Of a DNA stretch of 64,000 nucleotides, positions 45,201 to 51,529 are shown one piece after another. Position 1 is the first letter of the stretch, and the number at the start of each line of letters is the position of its first letter. Under the pieces are notes generated by a model. That model had not been told where the DNA came from. It saw only the letters and a program-made list of their open reading frames with translations, and searched no databases. The translations under genes were made by a program, and so were the position numbers. Origin of the DNA: Bodonicaedibacter sp963693005 (GTDB lineage Bacteria > Pseudomonadota > Alphaproteobacteria > UBA6184); NCBI GenBank assembly GCA_963693005.1, contig OY843726.1, forward strand, positions 62,001 through 126,000. The letters are read 5' to 3'.

Positions 45201-45626
45201 AAACGAGTTTCTAAAAATGGGAACCGCTTTGCATTTGTTCAACTATCCGATCAATTTGGAAGCTTTGAAATTACGGTATTTTCTGAAGCTCTTGAGAAAT
45301 ACGCACACGTATTACAAGATGGTCAAGCGTTACTTGTGAATGCTCTGATAAAAGTTGAGGATGAGGGCTATTCATTAAGTGCTCTGGGTTTTAAACCATT
45401 AGAGAGCCTCATGATGGGAGCCCAGAAACAATTAAAATTAACCATCACCTCAGAAGCAGATATTCAAACTGTGTATCAAAGTTTAGAGACAGTTCCCGAA
45501 GGTAGCACTGAAATAACGCTACTTCTAAAAAAAGACATTTATAACATAGAAATCAAATTAGCACAGAAGTTTAAGCTATCAATTGATCAAATAAGGCCAT
45601 TTCAAAAACTTCAAAACAATGACTAA
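42213..45626 (+). CDS. dnaE: DNA polymerase III alpha subunit
   Basis: A 1137-residue replicative polymerase. The PHP domain is at the N-terminus (FIHLRTHTSYSLAEGAI). The palm has VGPGRGSGAGSLVAW and MPDFDIDFCQERRDEVI with the catalytic aspartates. Also seen are HASTHAAGVVIG, GVMVYQEQVMKIAQ and FNKSHSAPYGLLAYQTAYLKA. An OB domain lies at about 1000-1075. It overlaps uvrB by ATGA and works on the clamp encoded at 7584. Confidence 0.97.
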   Translation: MSTPPLFIHLRTHTSYSLAEGAITIKALAKQCEKKNIPAVGISDTANLFGALESSLALSSVGVQPIIGCQLYIESDSGQPDVLPVIAQTEKGYRNLLKIVSNSYLNSLHPNFPVVSWKVLELYSSDLIVLTGGITWFAYDQVAGIPLPGVSRLLLGQKVEAAEAYLNRLKQVFPNKLYIELTRHGLADEKRLEASLLKFAQKLDLPIVATNHTYFLEKEMFPSHDAFLCISEGKFVSQDNRRRITEEHRFKSAEEMHELFKDLPEAIENTVNIAKRCSFMPTTHDPILPPFDSGDGKPESEKLRQMAHDGLKVRLEKQVCAAAMPQSEKESVEQKYSRRLDLELDTIIQMGFPGYFLIVADFIQWSKRENIPVGPGRGSGAGSLVAWSLTITDIDPIRFGLIFERFLNPERVSMPDFDIDFCQERRDEVIHYVQKKYGSDKVAQIITFGKLQARAVLRDVGRVLQIPYPVVDRMCKLVPNQPHAQMTLAEAIEQEPKFQEEAKQEDSVEVLLEYSQKLEGLYRHASTHAAGVVIGDRSLDELVPLYRDPTSDVPVTQFNMKYVEMAGLVKFDFLGLKTLTVIQHTVSMLDKRNIQIVMSDLPFDDQATFDLLARVETVGIFQLESSGMKDVLRKLKPDTFEDIIALVALYRPGPMDDIPRYIACKHGEQPITYTHPSMEPILKETFGVMVYQEQVMKIAQDLAGYSLGGADLLRRAMGKKIKEAMDAERVKFVEGCIKNLIPHAKAEKIFDQMAKFASYGFNKSHSAPYGLLAYQTAYLKANYPIDFFAATMSLDIHHTEKLAKTASEVRRMKVPLLPPDVNHSQVLFDSENGTALRYALSALKGVGINVMEKVVEERAKKGPFKDIFDFVRRLDTKVVNKRILESMIQGGAFDTLHSNRRQLFEGLESIAACVGAALNTQQNSLFGADELTPDLPKVSEWGEMDKLNREKSVIGFYLSAHPLDGIDLPDITPSSKFENLDSTQEISVAAVVVGLQKRVSKNGNRFAFVQLSDQFGSFEITVFSEALEKYAHVLQDGQALLVNALIKVEDEGYSLSALGFKPLESLMMGAQKQLKLTITSEADIQTVYQSLETVPEGSTEITLLLKKDIYNIEIKLAQKFKLSIDQIRPFQKLQNND

Positions 45627-45649
45627 ATATTTCTTTGTTTTCTTCTAGT

Positions 45650-46477
45650 TTAAGGATGCACTGTGGAAATTAGTTTTTTAAGTTCCTCGGGAGAAAGCCC
45701 CGTAAATTGAGCAGACGTACTGAAAGAGTACCCCTTCAGTTTACTCACCTCTATGGCGTTACACGCTGCAATGGCCGCAGACTCGCTGATATCTAAAGGT
45801 TTTTGCGTTGAAAGTGACTCAGAAAAATCCCAGTTTAATAGGTCTTTTAACCATTTAGCCGAACTAGGTTTAAGACGGAAATGCTTTTGTTCCATTAAAT
45901 TTGGTAGTAATCTTACTTGATGTACAGATTCAATTAAAGTGGGGAAAGCAGGAGTGCCTGAGGGTAAAAAACTCAGTGTTCTGGTTGTAGGTGGCACTGA
46001 AGTTCCTGAAAAAGATAAAGATTTTCCTCTAATAAAATTAATTTGAGTAGTAGGATAAAACTGGTAGCTAGGAACAGCTAAGGCAATTTTAGCCATAGGG
46101 CTTCCCCACGCAAAATGATCCCAGTAATCATAATGAGTAAACTGCATCTCTACACTACGTAATCCCTGGGGAGTTTCAACGTGAACCACTCTAAATTCTT
46201 GCCCGTTTTCGTACACTGGCATCCAACGTTCTGTGCAAATCACCTTAAGTGCTTCAACCCCAGAAAATGCCTTGATCATACTAATCATATCGATATGACT
46301 ATAATTATCGAAAGGAAATGGAGTGGAATAAGCTATTTTACGAGAAGCAGGAGAGCTAGCCGTTTGGGCAGTAAAACTTACTCTACTCTTTATCCCAGAA
46401 CTTAGAAATTTACTTGCCGAAATTTCTAGGAAATTTGAACTAAACAAAATAATAAGTGATAAAATCGAACGTACCAT
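45650..46477 (-). CDS. Exported hypothetical protein
   Basis: A 275-residue protein with an N-terminal signal (MVRSILSLIILFSSNFLEISAS). The mature part is beta-rich with aromatic segments (VEMQFTHYDYWDHFAWGSPMAK; YQFYPTTQINFIRG), and ends with a small helical domain (LSPEELKKLISTVHP). I do not recognise a family. It is convergent with dnaE (23 bases apart) and starts the accessory region. Confidence 0.6.
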   Translation of the reverse strand: MVRSILSLIILFSSNFLEISASKFLSSGIKSRVSFTAQTASSPASRKIAYSTPFPFDNYSHIDMISMIKAFSGVEALKVICTERWMPVYENGQEFRVVHVETPQGLRSVEMQFTHYDYWDHFAWGSPMAKIALAVPSYQFYPTTQINFIRGKSLSFSGTSVPPTTRTLSFLPSGTPAFPTLIESVHQVRLLPNLMEQKHFRLKPSSAKWLKDLLNWDFSESLSTQKPLDISESAAIAACNAIEVSKLKGYSFSTSAQFTGLSPEELKKLISTVHP

Positions 46478-46862
46478 AGGGTGTTTTTTCCAATGAGAAA
46501 TGATTAGAGAACTTTTAGATCAATGCTTTAGGGCTGTCAACTTATTTCTATTTACAGCTCTTTAACATAAGTGTCTTTTGTTATTAAGTGGGCGGCTTTC
46601 AAAAACTACTAACTACAAAAACTCTATTCATAATATTTATGTGATTTTACTGCTGCTTGTATACCACACATTCAGATAGCTTTATAGAGCCACAAATAAA
46701 AACCATGTTTTACCCTAAATTAACTGTGAATAGACAAGTGCGTGAATATTACAGAAATCCTCATGTATCATATTACATATATAGTAAAAACCCACCACAT
46801 ACTCTATCCCTTCTATCAGGTTGCCCCTCTACAACTTATCCACAGAGTTAGTGGATAAGTCT
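46478..46862. other. AT-rich intergenic region with a DnaA-box palindrome
   Basis: No convincing gene. A 64-codon frame at 46657-46851 has no ribosome site and low-complexity content, so I do not count it. The notable element is the palindrome at 46835-46859. Confidence 0.5.
46835..46859. promoter_or_regulatory. Inverted pair of DnaA boxes
   Basis: CTTATCCAC (46835-46843) and GTGGATAAG (46851-46859) are perfect inverted repeats 7 bases apart. The left arm extends to TTATCCACA, the consensus DnaA box; the right arm has one mismatch to consensus. It may bind DnaA as an origin or regulatory site, or be an operator for the WGR gene downstream. Confidence 0.5.
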
Positions 46863-46991
46863 GTGTGTAAGCGACGGCATACAGAAAAAAAAGAGGTGCC
46901 TCAAAAGCCTATCAATCTTATTGCTCAAAATATAGACACGGATCTGTTGGAATTACATGTAAAAGGGAAGATTACTGCTGAAAGCAGTTAG
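46863..46991 (+). CDS. Possible 42-residue small protein upstream of the WGR gene
   Basis: GTG at 46863 opens a frame MCKRRHTEKKEVPQKPIN ... KGKITAESS that ends 7 bases before the WGR gene start. The composition is protein-like and hydrophilic. There is no strong ribosome site because the DnaA-box palindrome lies just upstream. Existence is uncertain. Confidence 0.25.
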   Translation: MCKRRHTEKKEVPQKPINLIAQNIDTDLLELHVKGKITAESS

Positions 46992-46998
46992 GTTTGAG

Positions 46999-47211
46999 AT
47001 GAATATAAATCGCTACTACATAATCCGCATGCAAAAAAACCTGTTTGGAGAAACTACCATCACCACCTCTTATGGACGCATCGGATCCAAAGGGCAACTC
47101 AAACACTATTACTTTGCAGACACAAAAACAGGAGAGAGGCTCCTTCAAACAACACTTAAAAAACGATTCAACTCTCAGAAAAGAATCGGGGTTAATTATG
47201 CAGTCGTGTAG
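46999..47211 (+). CDS. Small WGR-domain protein
   Basis: A 70-residue protein that is essentially one WGR domain: NINRYYIIRMQKNLFGETTITTSYGRIGSKGQ, with YGRIG in place of the usual WGRIG, then a beta hairpin and a helix ending KKRFNSQKRIGVNY. WGR domains bind nucleic acid ends; in bacteria, stand-alone versions are often on plasmids and mobile elements. TTAGG lies upstream of the ATG. It lies 150 bases after the DnaA-box palindrome. Confidence 0.7.
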   Translation: MNINRYYIIRMQKNLFGETTITTSYGRIGSKGQLKHYYFADTKTGERLLQTTLKKRFNSQKRIGVNYAVV

Positions 47212-47254
47212 CCGAATAAGAACCCAGTGATTTACTGTTACTTGACGACTAAAC

Positions 47255-47283
47255 TTGAAACTTGACACTCTGTGGCTTATAAG
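47255..47283 (+). promoter_or_regulatory. Promoter of the secreted kinase-like gene
   Basis: TTGAAA (47255-47260), 17 bases, TATAAG (47278-47283). The gene starts at 47350, leaving a leader of about 60 bases with GGGAG 8 bases before the ATG. Confidence 0.55.
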
Positions 47284-47349
47284 TAGCCTAAGGTACCTAT
47301 TTCTTGTATTGATAGAGTATATTGAACTGACGTATTGGGAGATGCATTC

Positions 47350-48840
47350 ATGAAACACGACTACACCCTTCTAAAGAACTCGCTTTTAGTTACCGCTCTA
47401 GGGAGTTGTATTGTCCTGCCCACTGCCACCGCTTCAGACGTTGAAGACTACGCAACGCCTCAACGCACCACAGAATCTGAGGTGCGAATGCAGACCCTTG
47501 CACTTACCGAAGGTCAAAAGGTCTCTCTTAAACAGGCAGAGGTTTTAAGTTATCAACGATTACGTTGTGCACTTGGGGATGACTTCCTAAAGTTTGCTAC
47601 AAAATACTTTGGCACCACTGATGAATCGGATATATCGACACGATGGGATGCTACTTTTGACACCAACATTCCCTATAATGATGCTCAGAAACGCAATGTA
47701 ATAAAAAAATTAAAAGATATATTTGATCAATTCGTCGGCGAAAGAACCACTGATTATTTATTTTTATCTGACGATTTCTCTAGACTCAACTCTAGCATTA
47801 ACAAAGTCCCTTTAACACGGATTGAAGAAAGTACACGGGAATACTTTGAGTCCGTATTTAGAGCTAGCAAGATAACGACGTCTTGGAAACGTGGCGGTGA
47901 TCAGTTAGGCTGTGTTGCAGAGGTGACTCTTGAAAGTGGGCAAGTACTAACGTATTTTGTTAAAACTCACTCTGGAGGTCTAAGATCTGGGCATAGCTCT
48001 GCGGCCAAGTTAGTAAATCCATCAGAGTTGTTAGTTTATAAGGTTTTAGAAGGTCTTGGAATTGGACCTCAGAGCCACTTCTTTGGACGCGATGGCCAGA
48101 ATCTATATATTGCAACTCTAGATGCAGGCACTCAGATTACTCCTGAGGGGGAGGTCATCCAATTGCCTTTTAAAGAATACGAACACTTTAAAGATAATCG
48201 AGACCCCAACGTTCAGGAACAAGTATGGGGAGCTTTGTCTCAACTACCTACATCGGTTGATTTCTCAGATGCTGAGCATCAACAAGCTGAAGCAATAGTA
48301 AATGCTGAAGATGGTATAGCAAAGAACTTTGTTCATGAAGTCGCTAAGTTAGATGTGCTTGCTCGTATAATGGGACTAACCGACTTTCAGACCAACCCTG
48401 GTAACTATGGATTCATCCAAATTCAAGACGGCAGAATGCAAGCAAAAGCTATCGACTTTAGACTACAAGAAAAGAAGGTAGAGCTGTTCGAACACGATCA
48501 TAGAGACTTCAAAGCATTTCTCAATGGAAATGGATATTTTGACTACAGCAGCACGGGGAAAGCAATGTATTACGCGCTTCGCAAACGTCAACCACATCTT
48601 CGAGTTCAAGAAGCTAAGTCAAGCATGGACAAAGAACTCAAAGAGTTTGAAGCTATCCTAGACTGCGCATCTAAGTACGTGTCAGAGACCTTATCAACTC
48701 AAATCCCTATGACTGCTGCTGATCAAACCAGTCGGCAAAGAGAGCTTGCACAATATGCAGATACTCTTAAATCTAACTTTAAACTCTTTAGAGATCAGTT
48801 ACTGCAATGGACGCCTGCATCTGCTTCTGTAGAAAAGTAG
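47350..48840 (+). CDS. Secreted protein with a kinase-like fold
   Basis: A 496-residue protein with a signal peptide (MKHDYTLLKNSLLVTALGSCIVLPTATAS). From residue 180 it shows the order of a protein-kinase/phosphotransferase fold: GCVAEVTLESGQVLTYFVKTHSG with K205, then NPSELLVYKVLEGLGIGP (a helix C-like Glu) and LYIATLDAG (hinge). A catalytic-loop-like LTDFQTNPGNYGF (D345, N352) and AIDFR with D369 in the metal-binding position follow. The match is by motif order only. ATG 47350 is preferred over 47335 because of GGGAG and the signal peptide. It has its own promoter and faces the toxin locus. Confidence 0.55.
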   Translation: MKHDYTLLKNSLLVTALGSCIVLPTATASDVEDYATPQRTTESEVRMQTLALTEGQKVSLKQAEVLSYQRLRCALGDDFLKFATKYFGTTDESDISTRWDATFDTNIPYNDAQKRNVIKKLKDIFDQFVGERTTDYLFLSDDFSRLNSSINKVPLTRIEESTREYFESVFRASKITTSWKRGGDQLGCVAEVTLESGQVLTYFVKTHSGGLRSGHSSAAKLVNPSELLVYKVLEGLGIGPQSHFFGRDGQNLYIATLDAGTQITPEGEVIQLPFKEYEHFKDNRDPNVQEQVWGALSQLPTSVDFSDAEHQQAEAIVNAEDGIAKNFVHEVAKLDVLARIMGLTDFQTNPGNYGFIQIQDGRMQAKAIDFRLQEKKVELFEHDHRDFKAFLNGNGYFDYSSTGKAMYYALRKRQPHLRVQEAKSSMDKELKEFEAILDCASKYVSETLSTQIPMTAADQTSRQRELAQYADTLKSNFKLFRDQLLQWTPASASVEK

Positions 48841-48859
48841 CTACGTGGTTTTAAACAAC

Positions 48860-48889
48860 CCTTACCCCTCACCTACAGTGAGGGTAAGG
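48860..48889. terminator. Hairpin between the kinase-like gene and the toxin locus
   Basis: CCTTACCCCTCAC pairs with GTGAGGGTAAGG with one bulged C around CTACA. No T-run follows on either strand; it probably ends transcripts from both sides. Confidence 0.5.
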
Positions 48890-48898
48890 CCTGATCTT

Positions 48899-49078
48899 AT
48901 GTACCGGGCTATAATATCATCCGCTGTCCATACATCCAACTCTGTACTCTCATTTGCCATCTCTAACATCTTTTGCGTCACTTGGGCTCTTCGGGCGTTC
49001 TGGCACCTCAGGCTCTGCTCCTGAACTCGGCGCTACAGCATGTGACTGTGTGGTGGCTAACTCATCCTGCTGTATCCA
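48899..49078 (-). pseudogene. Remnant of a third toxin cassette linker
   Basis: The minus strand here repeats, base for base over long runs, the segment 52432-52596 of the large toxin gene (LEMANESTELDVWTADDIIARY and the TTQSHAV.PSSGAE linker). About 7 bases are missing after the 'KSP' codons, so the frame breaks, and the nuclease end is absent. It begins 3 bases after the stop of the immunity gene at 49082-49657. This is a broken scrap of another cassette. Confidence 0.8.
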
Positions 49079-49081
49079 AGC

Positions 49082-49657
49082 TTAGGCATCATCCCCTGGC
49101 CAATACTTACAGCCTTTAATCTTAGCTTTTTCAAATGCTTCTTTTAACGTTGCAGAGATAATGATAGTTGCATGTGAATGCTTTTCACGACCAATATGAA
49201 TGGGTTCCATGGGCTCAGATTTAAAGATAAATCCTCCACGTTCATATCCCGCTACGGTTTTATTATCAGTTAGATAATAAAACCCCCTCTTCTCAGGATC
49301 TGAAACATCTACCTCGTTTAATATATTCAGTGCTTTATACGTATCGATCACCCCGTCCTTACATTCAATTATTGTATCAAACACCTGCACCTGTTCAGGG
49401 CAGATTTCTTTTATAATATTCATTGCTTTGGGGCTGAAGATTGCTGCTACGGGGGTGTTGATCCAAACAACTCCATAGTTTTCAATAATCTTGCGGGTTG
49501 TTAATACCTCGTACCGCAATTGATAATCAAACTCTATTGCCAAAGGCCTAATCTGCATAAAATCGTACAACCGATCATCCGGATCATTGTGCATGAACGT
49601 GCCAATGTGAGAGTTTCTATATCCATCCGATACGCTTAATTCAAACGGTTTACTCAT
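49082..49657 (-). CDS. Imm11/DUF1629-like immunity protein (second copy)
   Basis: A 191-residue soluble protein, clearly paralogous to the one at 50963-51529: MSKPF start, RLYDFMQIRPL, FSPKAMNIIKEICPEQVQVFD, YKALNILNEVDVSDPEK and ISATLKEAFEKAKIKGCKYWPGDDA. The plan fits Imm11 (DUF1629), often found beside AHH-type nuclease toxins. The start overlaps the 3' end of the orphan toxin cassette by 8 bases, and GGAGGA lies 6 bases upstream, giving strong coupled translation. It should neutralise the orphan nuclease. Confidence 0.75.
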   Translation of the reverse strand: MSKPFELSVSDGYRNSHIGTFMHNDPDDRLYDFMQIRPLAIEFDYQLRYEVLTTRKIIENYGVVWINTPVAAIFSPKAMNIIKEICPEQVQVFDTIIECKDGVIDTYKALNILNEVDVSDPEKRGFYYLTDNKTVAGYERGGFIFKSEPMEPIHIGREKHSHATIIISATLKEAFEKAKIKGCKYWPGDDA

Positions 49658-50933
49658 GCTGTCCTCCTTTTGTGGGTAGTCCTTCTGATTCGCGGGTGCG
49701 GCGGTTTAATTTAATTTCACCCTGTTTTAGCTCTTTTTTCGTGGTTGAGATAAGTTTTTCTAACTCTTGCCTAAACCTAGTTTTATCCCAGCGTTGGATA
49801 ACACCTAAATCATGAGCATCTGTCATTTTCTTTCCAAGGTCTCGACTATAATCCTCAACGTGCCTTCCCTGGTGAATAGATCTAAATGTTGTGGATCGTT
49901 CGGCGCCTTTCACCGTCGGTAACATCATCTTGTTCATCGGGTCATTTAAATCAAATCCTGCTTTTTCTAACAATTTATGACCTTGGATAAAACGATTCTT
50001 ATCGCTCAGTATATGGTGAACCTGACAATATTCAACCTTAGATATCTTCTTCACTACCTGCGTTGAACCATCTTCTAAGACAATCCGTTCTGACTTCCGG
50101 AACACTTTTAACGGCATCCCTTCGGCAACTTTACCTACAAGACTCATTTCTTTTATGATTGCTGCAGCGGCTCCAAACCCTATCCACTCTCCCACATCAG
50201 TAACAAACTGGCCGGTGTCTTTGGCAACTGCATCTCGGGCTCCGCCCACAGACAATCCTTCACTGACCCATTCACCCACTTTTCGGGCAATGCTTCCGGG
50301 AATCTCTGTAGCTATATTCATTCCTACCGCTAAGGATTGTTGATCTCGATACTCTTGCGCCTTACTTCGAATATACGTGTCTCGCTCTTCTGGGCTATAC
50401 CCCTGCCAGGCACCTTCATCTATCTTTTGATCAACCCCCAACTGCACAAAGGCTTCACTTCCTACCCATGGCATAAAGTCTTGATCTCCATTTCCAGGTA
50501 AATCTATGGATAACTTATCAGATAACCAACTTCGCACATCTCCGTACCAGGTGTGTTCAGACTCCTTAACCTCACCCTCACCCCCTGAACTCGGCGCTAC
50601 AGCATGTGCCTGTGTGGTGGCAGACTCATCCTGCTGCCTTTGCTCTTCAGCATCGGCAGCCCTTGTTGGGGATTTCAACACACCATTGGCAACTAATGCA
50701 TCTATCTGCAATTGCTCTGCTGCGGTATCTCTCGCCTCATACTCTCTCAGCTTAGTTGTTTCTTCCTCCATCAATGGCGATGGATCCCCGGCCTTCTTCG
50801 CGGCGTCCTCACGCGTCTCTAACCGTCTCCATTCCTCTGCTTGCAGTTGCCCTAACTCTTGCTGTTCCTCTGTCGTACGCTCCGCCTTATTCTCTAACTC
50901 CCATTGACGTTGCCCCTTCCAGTCTTCGGCCAT
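49650..50933 (-). CDS. Orphan toxin cassette with C-terminal HH nuclease
   Basis: A 427-residue frame without signal peptide or export module. Residues 1-100 (MAEDWKGQRQWELENKAER ...) repeat the linker of the large toxin almost exactly. Residues 110-290 are a different middle region with a hydrophobic stretch. The end carries YCQVHHILSDKN, then HKLLEKAGFDLNDPMNKMMLP and STTFRSIHQGRHVEDYS, an HH-type (AHH-like) nuclease of the HNH/EndoVII superfamily. No good ribosome site precedes ATG 50933, 29 bases after the immunity gene stop. It looks like a reserve warhead awaiting recombination into the large gene. Confidence 0.78.
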   Translation of the reverse strand: MAEDWKGQRQWELENKAERTTEEQQELGQLQAEEWRRLETREDAAKKAGDPSPLMEEETTKLREYEARDTAAEQLQIDALVANGVLKSPTRAADAEEQRQQDESATTQAHAVAPSSGGEGEVKESEHTWYGDVRSWLSDKLSIDLPGNGDQDFMPWVGSEAFVQLGVDQKIDEGAWQGYSPEERDTYIRSKAQEYRDQQSLAVGMNIATEIPGSIARKVGEWVSEGLSVGGARDAVAKDTGQFVTDVGEWIGFGAAAAIIKEMSLVGKVAEGMPLKVFRKSERIVLEDGSTQVVKKISKVEYCQVHHILSDKNRFIQGHKLLEKAGFDLNDPMNKMMLPTVKGAERSTTFRSIHQGRHVEDYSRDLGKKMTDAHDLGVIQRWDKTRFRQELEKLISTTKKELKQGEIKLNRRTRESEGLPTKGGQHE

Positions 50934-50938
50934 GGCAC
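50600..50938 (-). repeat. Direct repeat, copy 2 (toxin linker)
   Basis: This block matches 52600-52877 in the large toxin gene. The part 50806-50937 is nearly identical to 52746-52877 at base level, the remainder has substitutions and a short insertion. The match starts abruptly at GCCATGGCC, which marks the recombination or duplication edge. Confidence 0.88.
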
Positions 50939-50962
50939 AAAGGATGATCCCTGGATTCAGGA

Positions 50963-51529
50963 TTAGGCATCATCCCCTGGCCAATACTGGCACCCCTTGA
51001 TTTTTGCTTTCTCAAACGCCTCTTTTAATGTTGCAGAGATGATGATAGGGGCATGAAACCTTGAGTCTCTAAAAATGTGAATACTTTCCATGCCGATATC
51101 TTTAAATACATATTTATCATATCCCCGAATACGACCACTATCGAAGTACTTATATTTACTTTTTCCAGGATCTGATATGTCTACTTCATTTAAGATGTTC
51201 AAAGCTTTATACGTATTCACCACTCCATCTTTACATTTAATCGCCGAATCAAACATCTGCACTTGCTCGGGACAGAGCGCTTGGATAATTTTCATCGCTT
51301 TTGAGCTAAATAAGTAATTGTGGGGTGTATTTACTTGAACAATATCAAACTTCTGAATCTTATCCATCATTGTCAACACCTCAAAGCGCAAGTCATAATC
51401 ATAATTACTACCTAAAGGTTTTACATTCATAAAGTCATATACCTTAACCTGCATTGGATCTCCTAGATAGGTCCCAATATAACTATTGGGGTAACGATTA
51501 GATCCTTTAAGTATAAATGGCTTACTCAT
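50963..51529 (-). CDS. Imm11/DUF1629-like immunity protein (first copy)
   Basis: A 188-residue soluble protein: MSKPFILKGSNRYPNSYIGTYL, YDFMNVKPLGSNYDYDLRFEVLT, FSSKAMKIIQALCPEQVQMFD and the shared end FEKAKIKGCQYWPGDDA. It is the cognate antidote for the nuclease of the large toxin. Its ATG overlaps the toxin stop (TAATG) and AAAGGAG lies 8 bases upstream inside the toxin gene, so the two are translated in tandem. The C-terminal 35 residues are almost identical to the second copy, while the centre differs, as expected for specificity changes. Confidence 0.78.
   Translation of the reverse strand: MSKPFILKGSNRYPNSYIGTYLGDPMQVKVYDFMNVKPLGSNYDYDLRFEVLTMMDKIQKFDIVQVNTPHNYLFSSKAMKIIQALCPEQVQMFDSAIKCKDGVVNTYKALNILNEVDISDPGKSKYKYFDSGRIRGYDKYVFKDIGMESIHIFRDSRFHAPIIISATLKEAFEKAKIKGCQYWPGDDA

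Noticed and set aside
46657..46851. 64-codon plus-strand frame before the WGR gene
   Set aside because: No ribosome site, no recognisable fold, and it runs into the DnaA-box palindrome.
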